A DNA stretch of 64,000 bases. Source: Lysobacter prati. GTDB taxonomy: Bacteria; Pseudomonadota; Gammaproteobacteria; Xanthomonadales; Xanthomonadaceae. The stretch is from contig NZ_VLNV01000003.1 of assembly GCF_009765215.1 (NCBI RefSeq), positions 310,001 through 374,000 on the forward strand. The letters are read 5' to 3'. Made by a program: the position numbers and the translations under genes. Positions 27,851-38,669 of this stretch are shown in pieces. The number at the start of each line of letters is the position of its first letter. Position 1 is the stretch's first letter. The notes under the pieces were generated by a model that was given only the letters and a program-made list of their open reading frames with translations, was not told the origin of the DNA and searched no databases.

Positions 27851-29922
27851 TGTCCCGGCAATTGCAGTGGGCGGCGATGGTATTGGCGCTGGCAGTGTCC
27901 GGCTGCGCCTCGCTGTCCCATGCCGAGCGCGACCGCGCCAGCGCGATGGTCGTGGCGGCGCGGCCGACGCAGCTCGATTGCGACCGCGAAGACGCCTGCG
28001 CGCAACCCTCACCGCTGCGCCAGCTGGCGTCGCGCGCCTTCGCCGAATCGACCGCGCAGGCACCGCGCCATTACGCGCTCATCCTCGATGTCGGCCCGGA
28101 TGCACTGCTGGCGCGCATCAATCTGATCCGCAGCGCCACCACCGCGATCGACCTTCAGACCTACATCTTCGATGAGGACGACGCGGGCCGGCTGGTGATG
28201 GACGAACTGCTGGCCGCCGCCCGCCGCGGCGTGCGCGTGCGCGTGCTGATCGACCAGTTGTCGGCGCTCAAGCACGTCGACACGCTCGCCGCACTGGCCG
28301 CTGCCCACAGCAACTTCGAGCTGCGCCTGTACAGCCCGGTACTCGGTCGCGCCCAGACCAGCTACCCGCAGTACGCCCTGGCGGCCGCATGCTGCTGGAA
28401 CAAGCTCAACCAGCGCATGCACACCAAGTTGCTGCTGATCGATGGCGCCGTCGGCATCACCGGTGGCCGCAACTACCAGGACGACTATTACGACTGGGAC
28501 AACGAGTACAACTTCCGCGACCGCGACCTGCTCGTCGCCGGTCCGGTCGCGCACGTGATGGGCGAGGACTTCTCGCTGTTCTGGAACGATCGCCGCAGCG
28601 TCCCGGTCGAGCGCCTCAACGATGTCGGCCATCGACTGCTCCATGGCGGCGTGCCGGCGTTGCCGGCGGCCGTGTACGAGCGGCCGCAACGTGCGCAGGC
28701 GATGCGGCGCGATGCCGCCGACACCGCCCTGGTGACGCAGCGACTGGCCCAGCGGGCGCTGCTGGTGGGCGACGTGCGCTACATCTCCGATACCCCGGAA
28801 AAACACCACAGCAATGGCGCCGACCAGCAGGCGGTGGCATCGGGATCGCTGCGCGAGCTGATCGAATCGGCGCGCAAGGAAGTGCTGCTACAGACGCCCT
28901 ACCTGGTGCTGTCCGACGCGGCGCAGGAGATGTTCCGCCAGCTGCACCAGCGCCCGCGCGAGGAGCGGCCGCGCGTGATCGTCTCGACCAACAGCCTGGC
29001 CGCGACCGACGCCTTCATCGCCTACGCCTTGTCGTACAAGTACAAGCGACGTTACCTGCGCGAATTCGGCTTCAATATCTTCGAGTACAAACCGTTTCCG
29101 CGCGATGCGCCGATCGATGTCGCCACCACCGGCGCGACCTTGCCGGCGTTCGATGACGCCGGCAGCGTGGGCGGCGATGTGGTCCTTGACGCCTCCGACC
29201 TCGACGGCACGGACGCCGATCCGATGTCGCTCGAGCCCGCGCTGGCGCTTGCCGGCGAAGGCATCGAACCCGGACAGCCAGAGATTGAAGCGGTGAGCCC
29301 GCAGCAGGCGCACCGCGAGCTGCGCGAGCGTTACGACCGTCGCAGCGCGGTCGAACGCGAGCAGTACCGACGTGCGCTGTCGCGCGAGTACACCGCGTTG
29401 CGCTATGGCTCGCGCAAGGCCAACCAGCCGGTGCCGCTCGAGCGCGCCGGCGTGCGCATTGGCATGCATGCCAAGTCGATGGTGATCGACGAGAGGATCG
29501 GCGTGGTCGGCACCCACAACTTCGATCCGCGTGGCGACCACTACAACACCGAGAGCGCGGTGGTGATCGAGGATCCGGCTTTCGCCCGGGCGTTGGCGCA
29601 GAGCATCCGTCGCGACATGGAACCGGGCAACTCGTGGGTGATCGCGCGTCGCGACAAACCGCCGGTGTTCTCGGGCCTGGACTACTCGATCGGCAAGATG
29701 TTCGAGGCCATGCCGATCTTCGACCTGTGGCCGATGCGCTATGCCACCAGCTACGAGTTCGTGCCCGGACCGGAGTGCCCGCAGCCATTGTTGCCGAGCG
29801 ATCCGGGCTTTCGCGCCTGCTACCAGCCGGTGGGTGACTTCCCGGAAGTGTCGGTGGGGCCGAAGGCCATCACCACGCGCATTTTCACCGCCTTCGGCGC
29901 GGGGCTGGCCCCGATTCTCTGA
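27850..29922 (+). CDS. Phospholipase D-family lipoprotein (cardiolipin-synthase-like)
   Basis: A 690-residue envelope enzyme. The lipobox VSGC lies near residue 18. Two HKD motifs are present: MHTKLLLIDGAVGITGGRN near residue 195 and MHAKSMVIDERIGVVGTHNFD near residue 540, each with the downstream Gly-Gly/Asn pattern of the PLD superfamily. Such proteins cleave or transfer phosphatidyl groups; a cardiolipin-synthase-like role is plausible, but substrate and location need proof. The ATG overlaps the yceI stop (TGATG). A long acidic insert (about residues 430-490) separates the two catalytic halves more than usual. Confidence 0.87.
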   Translation: MSRQLQWAAMVLALAVSGCASLSHAERDRASAMVVAARPTQLDCDREDACAQPSPLRQLASRAFAESTAQAPRHYALILDVGPDALLARINLIRSATTAIDLQTYIFDEDDAGRLVMDELLAAARRGVRVRVLIDQLSALKHVDTLAALAAAHSNFELRLYSPVLGRAQTSYPQYALAAACCWNKLNQRMHTKLLLIDGAVGITGGRNYQDDYYDWDNEYNFRDRDLLVAGPVAHVMGEDFSLFWNDRRSVPVERLNDVGHRLLHGGVPALPAAVYERPQRAQAMRRDAADTALVTQRLAQRALLVGDVRYISDTPEKHHSNGADQQAVASGSLRELIESARKEVLLQTPYLVLSDAAQEMFRQLHQRPREERPRVIVSTNSLAATDAFIAYALSYKYKRRYLREFGFNIFEYKPFPRDAPIDVATTGATLPAFDDAGSVGGDVVLDASDLDGTDADPMSLEPALALAGEGIEPGQPEIEAVSPQQAHRELRERYDRRSAVEREQYRRALSREYTALRYGSRKANQPVPLERAGVRIGMHAKSMVIDERIGVVGTHNFDPRGDHYNTESAVVIEDPAFARALAQSIRRDMEPGNSWVIARRDKPPVFSGLDYSIGKMFEAMPIFDLWPMRYATSYEFVPGPECPQPLLPSDPGFRACYQPVGDFPEVSVGPKAITTRIFTAFGAGLAPIL

Positions 29923-30260
29923 GTCCCCAAGGGGCTAAACGCCTCAATTTGGCGCAGTGGCCACTTCGCCCCCCGCCCGCTGCGCCCCGTTCAGCAGACT
30001 GACCGTGACGCTCGTCACTGTTCCCGTTGACCCGGATCGGGGGTCTGCGGGCCGTCAGCGTGACCGGGAGCGCTCACCCCTGCCATCAGTCATGGCAACG
30101 GTTCGCTCGAAATAGCTATCTATATCAGCAAGTTCCGGATGCGGTCCCGCTTCACCAGGTAGGTCTTAGGTGGGGTGACTTCTGGCCCATGGCGGAATCG
30201 ATCTGGTGTTGTAGTCTACCAACACACCAAGTCACACCCCCGCTGACAAAGGACACCGCC
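29923..30260. other. Intergenic region before the paralogous small genes
   Basis: These 338 bases hold no gene I can support. CCCC-AA-GGGG (29924-29933) just after the phospholipase stop may be a weak terminator. AT-richer bases at 30110-30135 (CTATCTATATCAGC) could hold a promoter. An inverted repeat GTGTTG(TAG)...(CTA)CAACAC at 30206-30225 lies 35 bases before the first small gene and could be an operator or mRNA hairpin. Confidence 0.4.
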
Positions 30261-30461
30261 ATGAACGCCATCCGCCTCTCCAACCTGTTTGCCAAGCCGG
30301 CCGCCCCGGCCCGCCTGACCGCCAACCTGCTCAGCGCCGCCGCCCCGGCCCGCACACATCGCGAACGCGATTTCGGCATCGGCTACGGCAACAGCAGTGG
30401 CTACGCCAGCAACCGCCGCTACACCTCCGAGTGGGGCCCGACGCGCTTCCGTTGCGCCTGA
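30261..30461 (+). CDS. Small protein with GYGNSSGYA motif, copy 1
   Basis: This is a 66-residue protein of unknown function. The N-terminal half is Ala/Pro-rich and variable. The C-terminal half carries HRERDFGIGYGNSSGYA, then a Trp and the ending RFRCA, all shared with the next gene. AAAGGACA precedes the ATG at 30261; the upstream extension of the frame has no ribosome site. There is no signal peptide. The conserved block is aromatic, Gly-rich and basic, which could suit nucleic-acid binding or assembly, but that is speculation. Confidence 0.75.
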   Translation: MNAIRLSNLFAKPAAPARLTANLLSAAAPARTHRERDFGIGYGNSSGYASNRRYTSEWGPTRFRCA

Positions 30462-30506
30462 ACCGCTACTCGCCACACCGCAACACCTCTTAGTCAGGAT
30501 CACGCC

Positions 30507-30698
30507 ATGAACGCCTTCACCCGCACCCCGACCGTATCCGCCCCCGCCTCCACTCCGCGCTCGAACGTTGTTCCGATGCCGGAGCGCCATATCCACCGCG
30601 AGCGTGACTACGGCGTCGGCTACGGCAACAGCAGCGGCTATGCGACCAGCCGCCACTATGCCCAGGACTGGATGCAGCCGCGCTTCCGTTGCGCGTGA
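30507..30698 (+). CDS. Small protein with GYGNSSGYA motif, copy 2
   Basis: The 63-residue paralogue of the preceding gene starts 45 bases after it, with CAGGATCACG before the ATG. It shares HRERD-[FY]-G-[IV]-GYGNSSGYA, the spacing R-x-Y-x-x-x-W and the final RFRCA, while the first 28 residues differ. Shared C-terminal blocks with divergent N-termini show that the two came from a duplication and that selection acts on the C-terminal half. Function unknown; a single C-terminal Cys is conserved. Confidence 0.75.
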   Translation: MNAFTRTPTVSAPASTPRSNVVPMPERHIHRERDYGVGYGNSSGYATSRHYAQDWMQPRFRCA

Positions 30699-30967
30699 TC
30701 CGAGCGAAGAACCCACCGGATGAACGTATCGAATGACGCTGTCGCTGTAGCAGTAATAGCTCCTGATCGAGCACGACCCGCAACACCGCTCCATGACAAG
30801 GCATCTCTCACTTCCCCCTGGCCCGGGGCCGGCGCGCTGACTCTCTCCGTGGCGACGCGCCGTCCTCTGGGCCGATTTTTTTGCTCCGCAACGCTTCGGT
30901 TCGCCGCTATCTCCTGAGCCGCCGCAATGGCTGGCAGCCACCGCCCACGCTGGGCTAAGGTGGCCAA

Positions 30968-31420
30968 ATGAGCGACGACACCACCCCCCCGCCGCAGCGC
31001 TCGCCGTTCCGCGGCATCCCCGACCTGGCCGATCTCAACGCGCTGTCCAAGGGCACTGCGATGGAGCCGCTGGGAATCGTCTTCACCGAAATAGGCCCGG
31101 ACTTCGTCCGCGGCACCATGCCGGTCGATGAGCGCACGCGGCAACCCTATGGGCTGCTGCACGGTGGCGCCTCGGTCCTGCTGGCCGAGACCTTGGGCAG
31201 CAGCGCCGGCAACCTGTGCGTCGGCAGCGACGAGGTCTGCGTCGGCATCGAGATCAACGCCAACCACCTGCGCGCCGCGCGCGACGGCGTCGTCACCGGC
31301 ACCGCCCGCCCCATCCATGTCGGTGCGCGCACCCAGGTCTGGGACATCCGCATCGAAGACGGGCGCGGCAAGCTGGTCTGCATCTCGCGCCTGACGCTGG
31401 CGGTAGTGCCGCGCACCTAG
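30968..31420 (+). CDS. Hotdog-fold acyl-CoA thioesterase (PaaI/YdiI type)
   Basis: A 150-residue cytoplasmic thioesterase. The family signature is in RQPYGLLHGGASVLLAETLGSSAG, in which the Glu is the expected catalytic base and the HGG turn the CoA-binding loop; GIEINANHLRAARDGVVTGTA forms the next strands. It resembles the PaaI/YdiI/EntH group that cleaves aromatic or aryl acyl-CoAs, including 1,4-dihydroxy-2-naphthoyl-CoA. Neighbours give no clue to its substrate. It stands alone between the small-protein pair and a repeat-rich gap. Confidence 0.88.
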   Translation: MSDDTTPPPQRSPFRGIPDLADLNALSKGTAMEPLGIVFTEIGPDFVRGTMPVDERTRQPYGLLHGGASVLLAETLGSSAGNLCVGSDEVCVGIEINANHLRAARDGVVTGTARPIHVGARTQVWDIRIEDGRGKLVCISRLTLAVVPRT

Positions 31421-31472
31421 CCGGTCGCGGCGTCGTCTGCCTTGCGGCTTCTTGGGGTGAGTCTTCCGAAGG

Positions 31473-31588
31473 GCGTCGTCCGCCGGGCCGGGGATTGCTC
31501 CGCCCCTTCGTCGGACATCCTGTCCGAAGGCGGGGCGTGGGCCATCCATGGCCCACTGCTGCGCAATCCCCGACCCGGCGGACGACGC
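31473..31588. repeat. 116-bp nested palindromic element
   Basis: The 25-bp outer arms (31473-31497 and 31564-31588) are complementary with one mismatch; each includes GTCGTCCGCCGGG or its complement. Inside are two further hairpins: CGCCCC...TCGGACA / TGTCCGA...GGGGCG (31501-31537) and the perfect GTGGGCCAT-CC-ATGGCCCAC (31537-31556). It can form a three-armed cloverleaf in DNA or RNA. Confidence 0.85.
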
Positions 31589-31624
31589 TCCGGCAATTCA
31601 TTGCCCGGTCTTCGGCTCTTGCCC

Positions 31625-31687
31625 GTCATTCCCGCGAAGGCGGGAACCCATGGACGTTGCTCCTTGTTCGCGAAGGCCGGGACCCAG
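31625..31687. repeat. REP-like repeat pair
   Basis: TCATTCCCGCGAAGGCGGGAA (31626-31646) with flanking ACCCA, followed at 31667 by a degenerate copy in the same orientation (TTCGCGAAGGCCGGGACCCAG). Same family as the elements at 3830 and 45299-45414. Confidence 0.75.
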
Positions 31688-31786
31688 CGTCGCTGCTCCA
31701 AGGCCATGCAACGGAAGGATTATTGACGCCGCCCGTAAATGAGCCGCAGTCTTGCCCCGCCAGCTAAAGCGCCTGGCGTGGGGATC

Positions 31787-34360
<2,574 letters not shown>

Positions 34361-34392
34361 ACCATCGGCGCAGGTGATGGCGCGGGTGATCG

Positions 34393-34420
34393 TGCAGGAG
34401 CCGGGCAACTGGCTCCTGCA
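34393..34420. terminator. Hairpin terminator after the GH3 gene
   Basis: A perfect 10-bp stem (TGCAGGAGCC / GGCTCCTGCA) with loop GGGCAACT, 32 bases after the GH3 stop. No T run. Confidence 0.6.
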
Positions 34421-34543
34421 TGAACCAGATGCGAGCACTCGCACGTTCGAATGAACGTGACGGCCATTCATCGCCGCAACATCCCCCCACGTATGGCGAA
34501 TCAGCGCTGGTCGCAACGACAACGCTTCGGTATCGTGCCATCA

Positions 34544-35350
34544 ATGAATGCGCCGTCCCCCCATGCCGGCGCGACGGCGCCGACCGCGGCGCCCGCCGCG
34601 CGCGTCCTCCGTTACCTCGTCCGCGTGCCACTGCTGCTGTGGCACGTCGTCGTCGACCTTCCGTTGGTGTTGCTGCTCGGCACGCCGCTGACCGCCGGCG
34701 TGCGCGTCGGCAACGAGCGACTGGACCATCGCGCGATCCGTGCCTGGTCGGCCGGCCTGATGTGGATCTTCGGCTTCCGCCTGCGCCGATTCGGCGAACC
34801 GCTGCAGGGTGCGGCGATGTTCGTCGCCAACCACGTCAGCTGGATCGACATCGAGACCCTGCACAGCCAGCGCATGATGGGTTTCGTCGCCAAACGCGAG
34901 ATCGAAGGCTGGCCCCTGGTCGGCTGGCTGGCCGCGCGCGGCGAAACCATCTTCCATTCCCGCGGCAGCACCGAATCGCTCGGCGGCGTGCTGCACGAGA
35001 TGCTGGCGCGCCTGCGCGCCGGGCGCTCGGTCGGTGTGTTTCCCGAAGGCGGCACGCGTGGCGGCCGCGAGATCGGCCCGTTCCATGCGCGCATCTTCCT
35101 GGCCGCGGTCGAGGCCGGCGTGCCGGTGCAGCCGGTGGCGTTGCGCTATGGCGAGGGCGGCGAGGCCCAGCACATCGTGGCGTTCCAGCCGGGCGAGAGC
35201 TTCCTGGGCAACTTCGTGCGTCTGCTTGGCGAGCCGACGCGGCTGGCCGAAGTGCACTTCCTCGCGCCGATCGCCCCTGGCGAGGCCGACGGACGTCGAC
35301 GTATCGCCGATTTGGCCCGATTGCGAATTGTCGAGGCCATGACGGCTTGA
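34544..35350 (+). CDS. 1-acyl-glycerol-3-phosphate acyltransferase family (PlsC-like)
   Basis: Transfers an acyl chain to a lysophospholipid-type acceptor at the inner membrane. The 268 residues have a hydrophobic anchor near residues 25-50 and the family blocks NHVSWID (the HX4D catalytic pair), FHSRGSTESLGGVLHEML and VGVFPEGGTRGGREIGPFHARIF. PlsC is the best-known member, but bacteria carry several paralogues that acylate ornithine lipids or lipid A precursors. The ATG at 34544 gives the usual family length; an upstream in-frame ATG at 34451 would add 31 residues without a recognisable feature. Confidence 0.87.
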   Translation: MNAPSPHAGATAPTAAPAARVLRYLVRVPLLLWHVVVDLPLVLLLGTPLTAGVRVGNERLDHRAIRAWSAGLMWIFGFRLRRFGEPLQGAAMFVANHVSWIDIETLHSQRMMGFVAKREIEGWPLVGWLAARGETIFHSRGSTESLGGVLHEMLARLRAGRSVGVFPEGGTRGGREIGPFHARIFLAAVEAGVPVQPVALRYGEGGEAQHIVAFQPGESFLGNFVRLLGEPTRLAEVHFLAPIAPGEADGRRRIADLARLRIVEAMTA

Positions 35351-35406
35351 GTTGTACGTTTACATCGTCATGGCATTCGTAAATTAGTGGGCGCACTCGA
35401 AATCAC

Positions 35407-36411
35407 ATGGCTATGGTCCGAGGCATGCTGACAGCCGCCGACTACCGACCGCCACGCTGGCTGCGCAACGCGCACGTCCAGTCGGCGCTCGGCTCCAGCT
35501 CGCTGCGCCGGCGTTATGGCGAACGCAGCCTGGCTGAATTGGGAGCGGTCAGCACCGAGCACCTGATCGACGCCGGCGATGCCCGCCTGCACGGCCTGCA
35601 TAGCGCCATGCCCGACCGCGAGTCGCGTGGCCTGGTGTTGCTGCTGCATGGCTGGGAAGGCAGCGTCGATTCCAGCTACATGCGCCTGACCGCGGTGCAG
35701 CTGCTCAAGGCTGGTTTCGAGGTGTTCCGCCTCAACTTCCGCGACCACGGCAACACCCACCACCTCAACGAAGGGCTGTTCCACTCCAACCGCATCGACG
35801 AGGTCGTGCGCGCGGCGGTGGAAGTGTCGCGGCGCTTCCCGGGCCGGCCCATGGGCGTGGCCGGTTATTCGCTCGGCGGCAACTTCGCCCTGCGCCTGGC
35901 GCTGCGCGCGCCGGCGGCAGGCCTGGAGCTGGCCCACGTCGCCTCGGTCTGCCCGGTGCTGGATCCGGCCCGGACCATGGAGTCGATGGAGAACGGCCTG
36001 CCCCTCTACCTGTGGTACTTCGAGCGCAAATGGCGCGATTCGCTGGCGCGCAAGCGCGAGCTGTTCCCGCAGATCCATGCCTTCGACGACCAGGTGTTGG
36101 GCCTGCGCATGCGCCCGCTGACGCAGTGGATGGTCGAGCGCCATACCGAATTCGGCACCCTCGAGCGCTACTTCGACGGGTATTCGATCGCTGGCGACCG
36201 CCTGTCCGCACTGCAGGTGCCGGCCAGCATCCTGATGGCGCAGGACGATCCGGTCATCCCGGTCGACGGCTTCCATTCGCTGACCCTGCCCGGGACCGCG
36301 CAACTGGAGATCGCGCCATGGGGCGGCCATTGCGGCTTCCTCGAGGGCGCCAGCCTGGACGGCTTCGCCGAGCGCTGGATCGCCCAGCGCATGCTCGACA
36401 CAGCCGGCTAA
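35407..36411 (+). CDS. YheT-like alpha/beta hydrolase
   Basis: A 334-residue cytoplasmic hydrolase of the YheT/EMB8 branch of the alpha/beta fold. PPRWLRNAHVQSALGSS is the family N-terminus, LLLHGWEGSVDSSYMR the oxyanion region, GVAGYSLGGNFALR the nucleophile elbow with the catalytic Ser, and a C-terminal APWGGHCGF supplies the His; the acid is expected in AQDDPVIPV. Natural substrates of YheT proteins are not established. Alternative starts at 35413 and 35425 exist and cannot be separated by ribosome sites. Confidence 0.88.
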   Translation: MAMVRGMLTAADYRPPRWLRNAHVQSALGSSSLRRRYGERSLAELGAVSTEHLIDAGDARLHGLHSAMPDRESRGLVLLLHGWEGSVDSSYMRLTAVQLLKAGFEVFRLNFRDHGNTHHLNEGLFHSNRIDEVVRAAVEVSRRFPGRPMGVAGYSLGGNFALRLALRAPAAGLELAHVASVCPVLDPARTMESMENGLPLYLWYFERKWRDSLARKRELFPQIHAFDDQVLGLRMRPLTQWMVERHTEFGTLERYFDGYSIAGDRLSALQVPASILMAQDDPVIPVDGFHSLTLPGTAQLEIAPWGGHCGFLEGASLDGFAERWIAQRMLDTAG

Positions 36412-36462
36412 GCCGCGGCAAAAACCCTGCGCCACAAGCCGGGTCAGGGCGCCCGCAGCCGC

Positions 36463-36468
36463 TACAAT
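36463..36468 (+). promoter_or_regulatory. Possible -10 box of the TPR gene
   Basis: TACAAT in a GC-rich context (CGCTACAATCGCGG), 30 bases before the ATG at 36499. No good -35 box is visible, so this is only suggestive. Confidence 0.3.
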
Positions 36469-36498
36469 CGCGGTTTCGCCTGAATCATCGAGCAGTCC

Positions 36499-38565
36499 AT
36501 GTACGAACCGATCATTGACGCCCTGCGCCGCGGCGCGGCCAGCGAAGCGCTCACCGCAGCGCGCGAGGCCATCGCCGCCCAGCCGCAGGACGCCAACGCG
36601 CACCGCCTGCTGTCCGCGGCCCTGCGCCTGGACGGCGACCGCGAAGGCGCGCTGGCGGCCATCGGCCAGGCCATCGAACTGACGCCGGACGATGCCAACC
36701 TGCACCTGGAGCGCGCCGGCCTGCTGCTGAGCGAACGCCAGATCGACGAGGCCCAGGCGGCGCTGGCCCGCGCCACCGGCCTGGACCCGAACCAGTTCCC
36801 GGCCTACATCATCCAGGCCCACCTGGCGATCGCCCGCGGCGACCTCAACGAGGCCGAACGCCTGGTTCGCACGGCGGCGCGCATCGCTCCCGAGCATCCG
36901 CACGTGGCCGCGATCGAAGGCACGCTGGCGCTGCGCCGCGGCGACGCCGACCGTGCCCTGGCGATCCTCAGTGGCGCCGCCGAGCGTGCGCCGGGCGACG
37001 CCCAGCTGCGTCATGCGCTAGGCTTCGCCTACCTCGGCAAGGGACATCACGCCTTTGCCGAGCAGGCCTTCCGCAGCCTGCTTGAGTCCGATCCGACCTC
37101 GCGTCCGCTGCGCCTGATGGTCGCCAACCTGCTGCGCCTGCAGTCGCGTCCGGCCGAAGCGGCCGACGAGCTGGCACCGCTGCTGGAAGGCGAGACCGCC
37201 ACGCCGGGCATGCACCGCATGGTCGGCGAGCTGGAACTGGACGCTGGCCGCAACGAACTCGCCCTGCCGCGCCTGCGTGCCGCCTTCGCCGCGCAGCCGC
37301 TCGATCGCCGCAACCTGCTGGCGCTGATTGAAGCCTGGCGCCGCCTGGAGTTGCTCGATGAAGCGCGCCAGACCCTGGACTCGGCCCTGGCCGAGCACGC
37401 TCAGGCGCCGGACCTGTGGCGCGCGCGCTTGCTGTTCGAGGAGTTCGCCGGCGACCAGGCGCGCGACGTGATCGCGCGCTGGCGCGAGGCGATGCCCGAT
37501 TACGTTCCGGCACTGGAAGCGCAGTCGACCCTGCACGACCAGTCCGGCGAGCACGACCTGGCCTTCGCCGCCGCGCAACGCATCACCGAGCTGCAGCCGG
37601 GCCACACCCTGGCCGAGCTGCGCATCGTCGACCAGCTGCTGCGCAGCGATCCCGACGCCGCGATCCTGCGCGTGGAAGGCCTGCTGGCACAGGCACCCGA
37701 TCCGAGCGTCAAGCGCAGCCTGCGCCAGCTGCTGGGCCGCTGCTTCGACGCCGCCGGCCAGCCCGATGCGGCGGCCGCGACCTGGGCCGAACTGCACGCC
37801 GACGTCGTCAACGAGCGCCTGCCGCTGCCGCAGCCGAGCGCGCCGATCACGCAGTGGCCGGAGCTGGCGCCGCTGCCGGAACCGGCACCGGGCATGCTGC
37901 TGCTGTGGGGCGCTCCGGGTTCGCTGGTCGAATACATCGGCGCGACCATCAAGCACTCCGGCGCGCCGTTGCTGGTCGACCGTTTCGGCGCGCAGCCGCC
38001 GACCGACCCGCTGCAGCGCTACAACACCGTGGCGGGCCTGCTCGACGGCACGCTCGATCCGGCCTACATGGTCAGCCTGTGGCGTGCGGCGCTGCCCGCG
38101 CGCGGCATCCAGGACGGCAACGTCTTCGACTGGCTGCTGTGGTGGGACAACGCGCTGCTGCTGGGCCTGCGCCCGCACCTGCCCGAAGCCGTGCTGATGG
38201 TGGCCGTGCGGGACCCGCGCGACATGCTGCTGGACTGGCTCGCCTTTGGTGGCCCGGTTCCGCTGTCCCTGGCCTCGCCGCTGGAAGGTGCGCGCTGGAT
38301 GGCCAAAACAATGGATCAGATCGCCGATCTCACCGAGCAGGACCTGTTCCCGCATCGCCTGATCAAGATGGACGACGCCAACCCCACCGGCGTCGCCCAG
38401 GCGGTCGCCGATGCACTTGGCGCGCGCGTGGCCGTGGCTCCGCAGGAGCAGATTGGACCGCCGCATTTCGCTGCCGGTCACTGGCGCCGGTTCAAGGACA
38501 CCCTGGCCGAAGAGTTCGCGGTGCTCGCGCCGGTGGCGCAGCGCCTGGGCTATCCGGCCGAATAA
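36499..38565 (+). CDS. TPR protein with sulfotransferase-like C-terminal domain
   Basis: A 688-residue soluble protein. Residues 1-430 are a long run of about a dozen TPR units. The last ~250 residues resemble the fold of TPR-linked sulfotransferases: LLLWGAPGSLVEYIGATI sits where the PAPS-binding P-loop should be, VRDPRDMLLDWL where the 3'-phosphate-binding Arg/Ser region lies, and HWRRFKDTL near the end. The P-loop lacks the usual Arg-Ser-Gly-Thr, so sulfotransferase activity is doubtful and the domain may only bind. This assignment is mine by pattern. It stands alone and ends at a clear hairpin. Confidence 0.78.
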   Translation: MYEPIIDALRRGAASEALTAAREAIAAQPQDANAHRLLSAALRLDGDREGALAAIGQAIELTPDDANLHLERAGLLLSERQIDEAQAALARATGLDPNQFPAYIIQAHLAIARGDLNEAERLVRTAARIAPEHPHVAAIEGTLALRRGDADRALAILSGAAERAPGDAQLRHALGFAYLGKGHHAFAEQAFRSLLESDPTSRPLRLMVANLLRLQSRPAEAADELAPLLEGETATPGMHRMVGELELDAGRNELALPRLRAAFAAQPLDRRNLLALIEAWRRLELLDEARQTLDSALAEHAQAPDLWRARLLFEEFAGDQARDVIARWREAMPDYVPALEAQSTLHDQSGEHDLAFAAAQRITELQPGHTLAELRIVDQLLRSDPDAAILRVEGLLAQAPDPSVKRSLRQLLGRCFDAAGQPDAAAATWAELHADVVNERLPLPQPSAPITQWPELAPLPEPAPGMLLLWGAPGSLVEYIGATIKHSGAPLLVDRFGAQPPTDPLQRYNTVAGLLDGTLDPAYMVSLWRAALPARGIQDGNVFDWLLWWDNALLLGLRPHLPEAVLMVAVRDPRDMLLDWLAFGGPVPLSLASPLEGARWMAKTMDQIADLTEQDLFPHRLIKMDDANPTGVAQAVADALGARVAVAPQEQIGPPHFAAGHWRRFKDTLAEEFAVLAPVAQRLGYPAE

Positions 38566-38579
38566 GGTTGGCCCCGCGG

Positions 38580-38602
38580 CCGGACTCCGTATGGCAGTCC
38601 GG
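38580..38602. terminator. Hairpin after the TPR gene
   Basis: The stem CCGGACT / AGTCCGG with a nine-base loop lies 15 bases after the stop codon. No T run. Confidence 0.5.
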
Positions 38603-38669
38603 TGCGCGGGTGGCGTAGCCTGCGCGGACATTGCACCCGGGCCCGAACGGCCCGGCAAGGAGGACCCCC

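Larger units (their letters stand above)
31421..31786. other. Repeat-rich intergenic region
   Basis: These 366 bases contain a nested palindrome (31473-31588) and REP-like repeats (31625-31687) but no gene that I can support. Frames that cross it encode repeat-derived peptide only. Confidence 0.6.

Noticed and set aside
30875-30882. T-run as a possible rho-independent terminator
   Set aside because: No stable hairpin directly precedes the T tract.
30720-30917. 65-codon frame after the two small paralogues
   Set aside because: It lacks the shared GYGNSSGYA block, has no good ribosome site and shows no third-position bias that I can see. It may simply be leader of the thioesterase gene.
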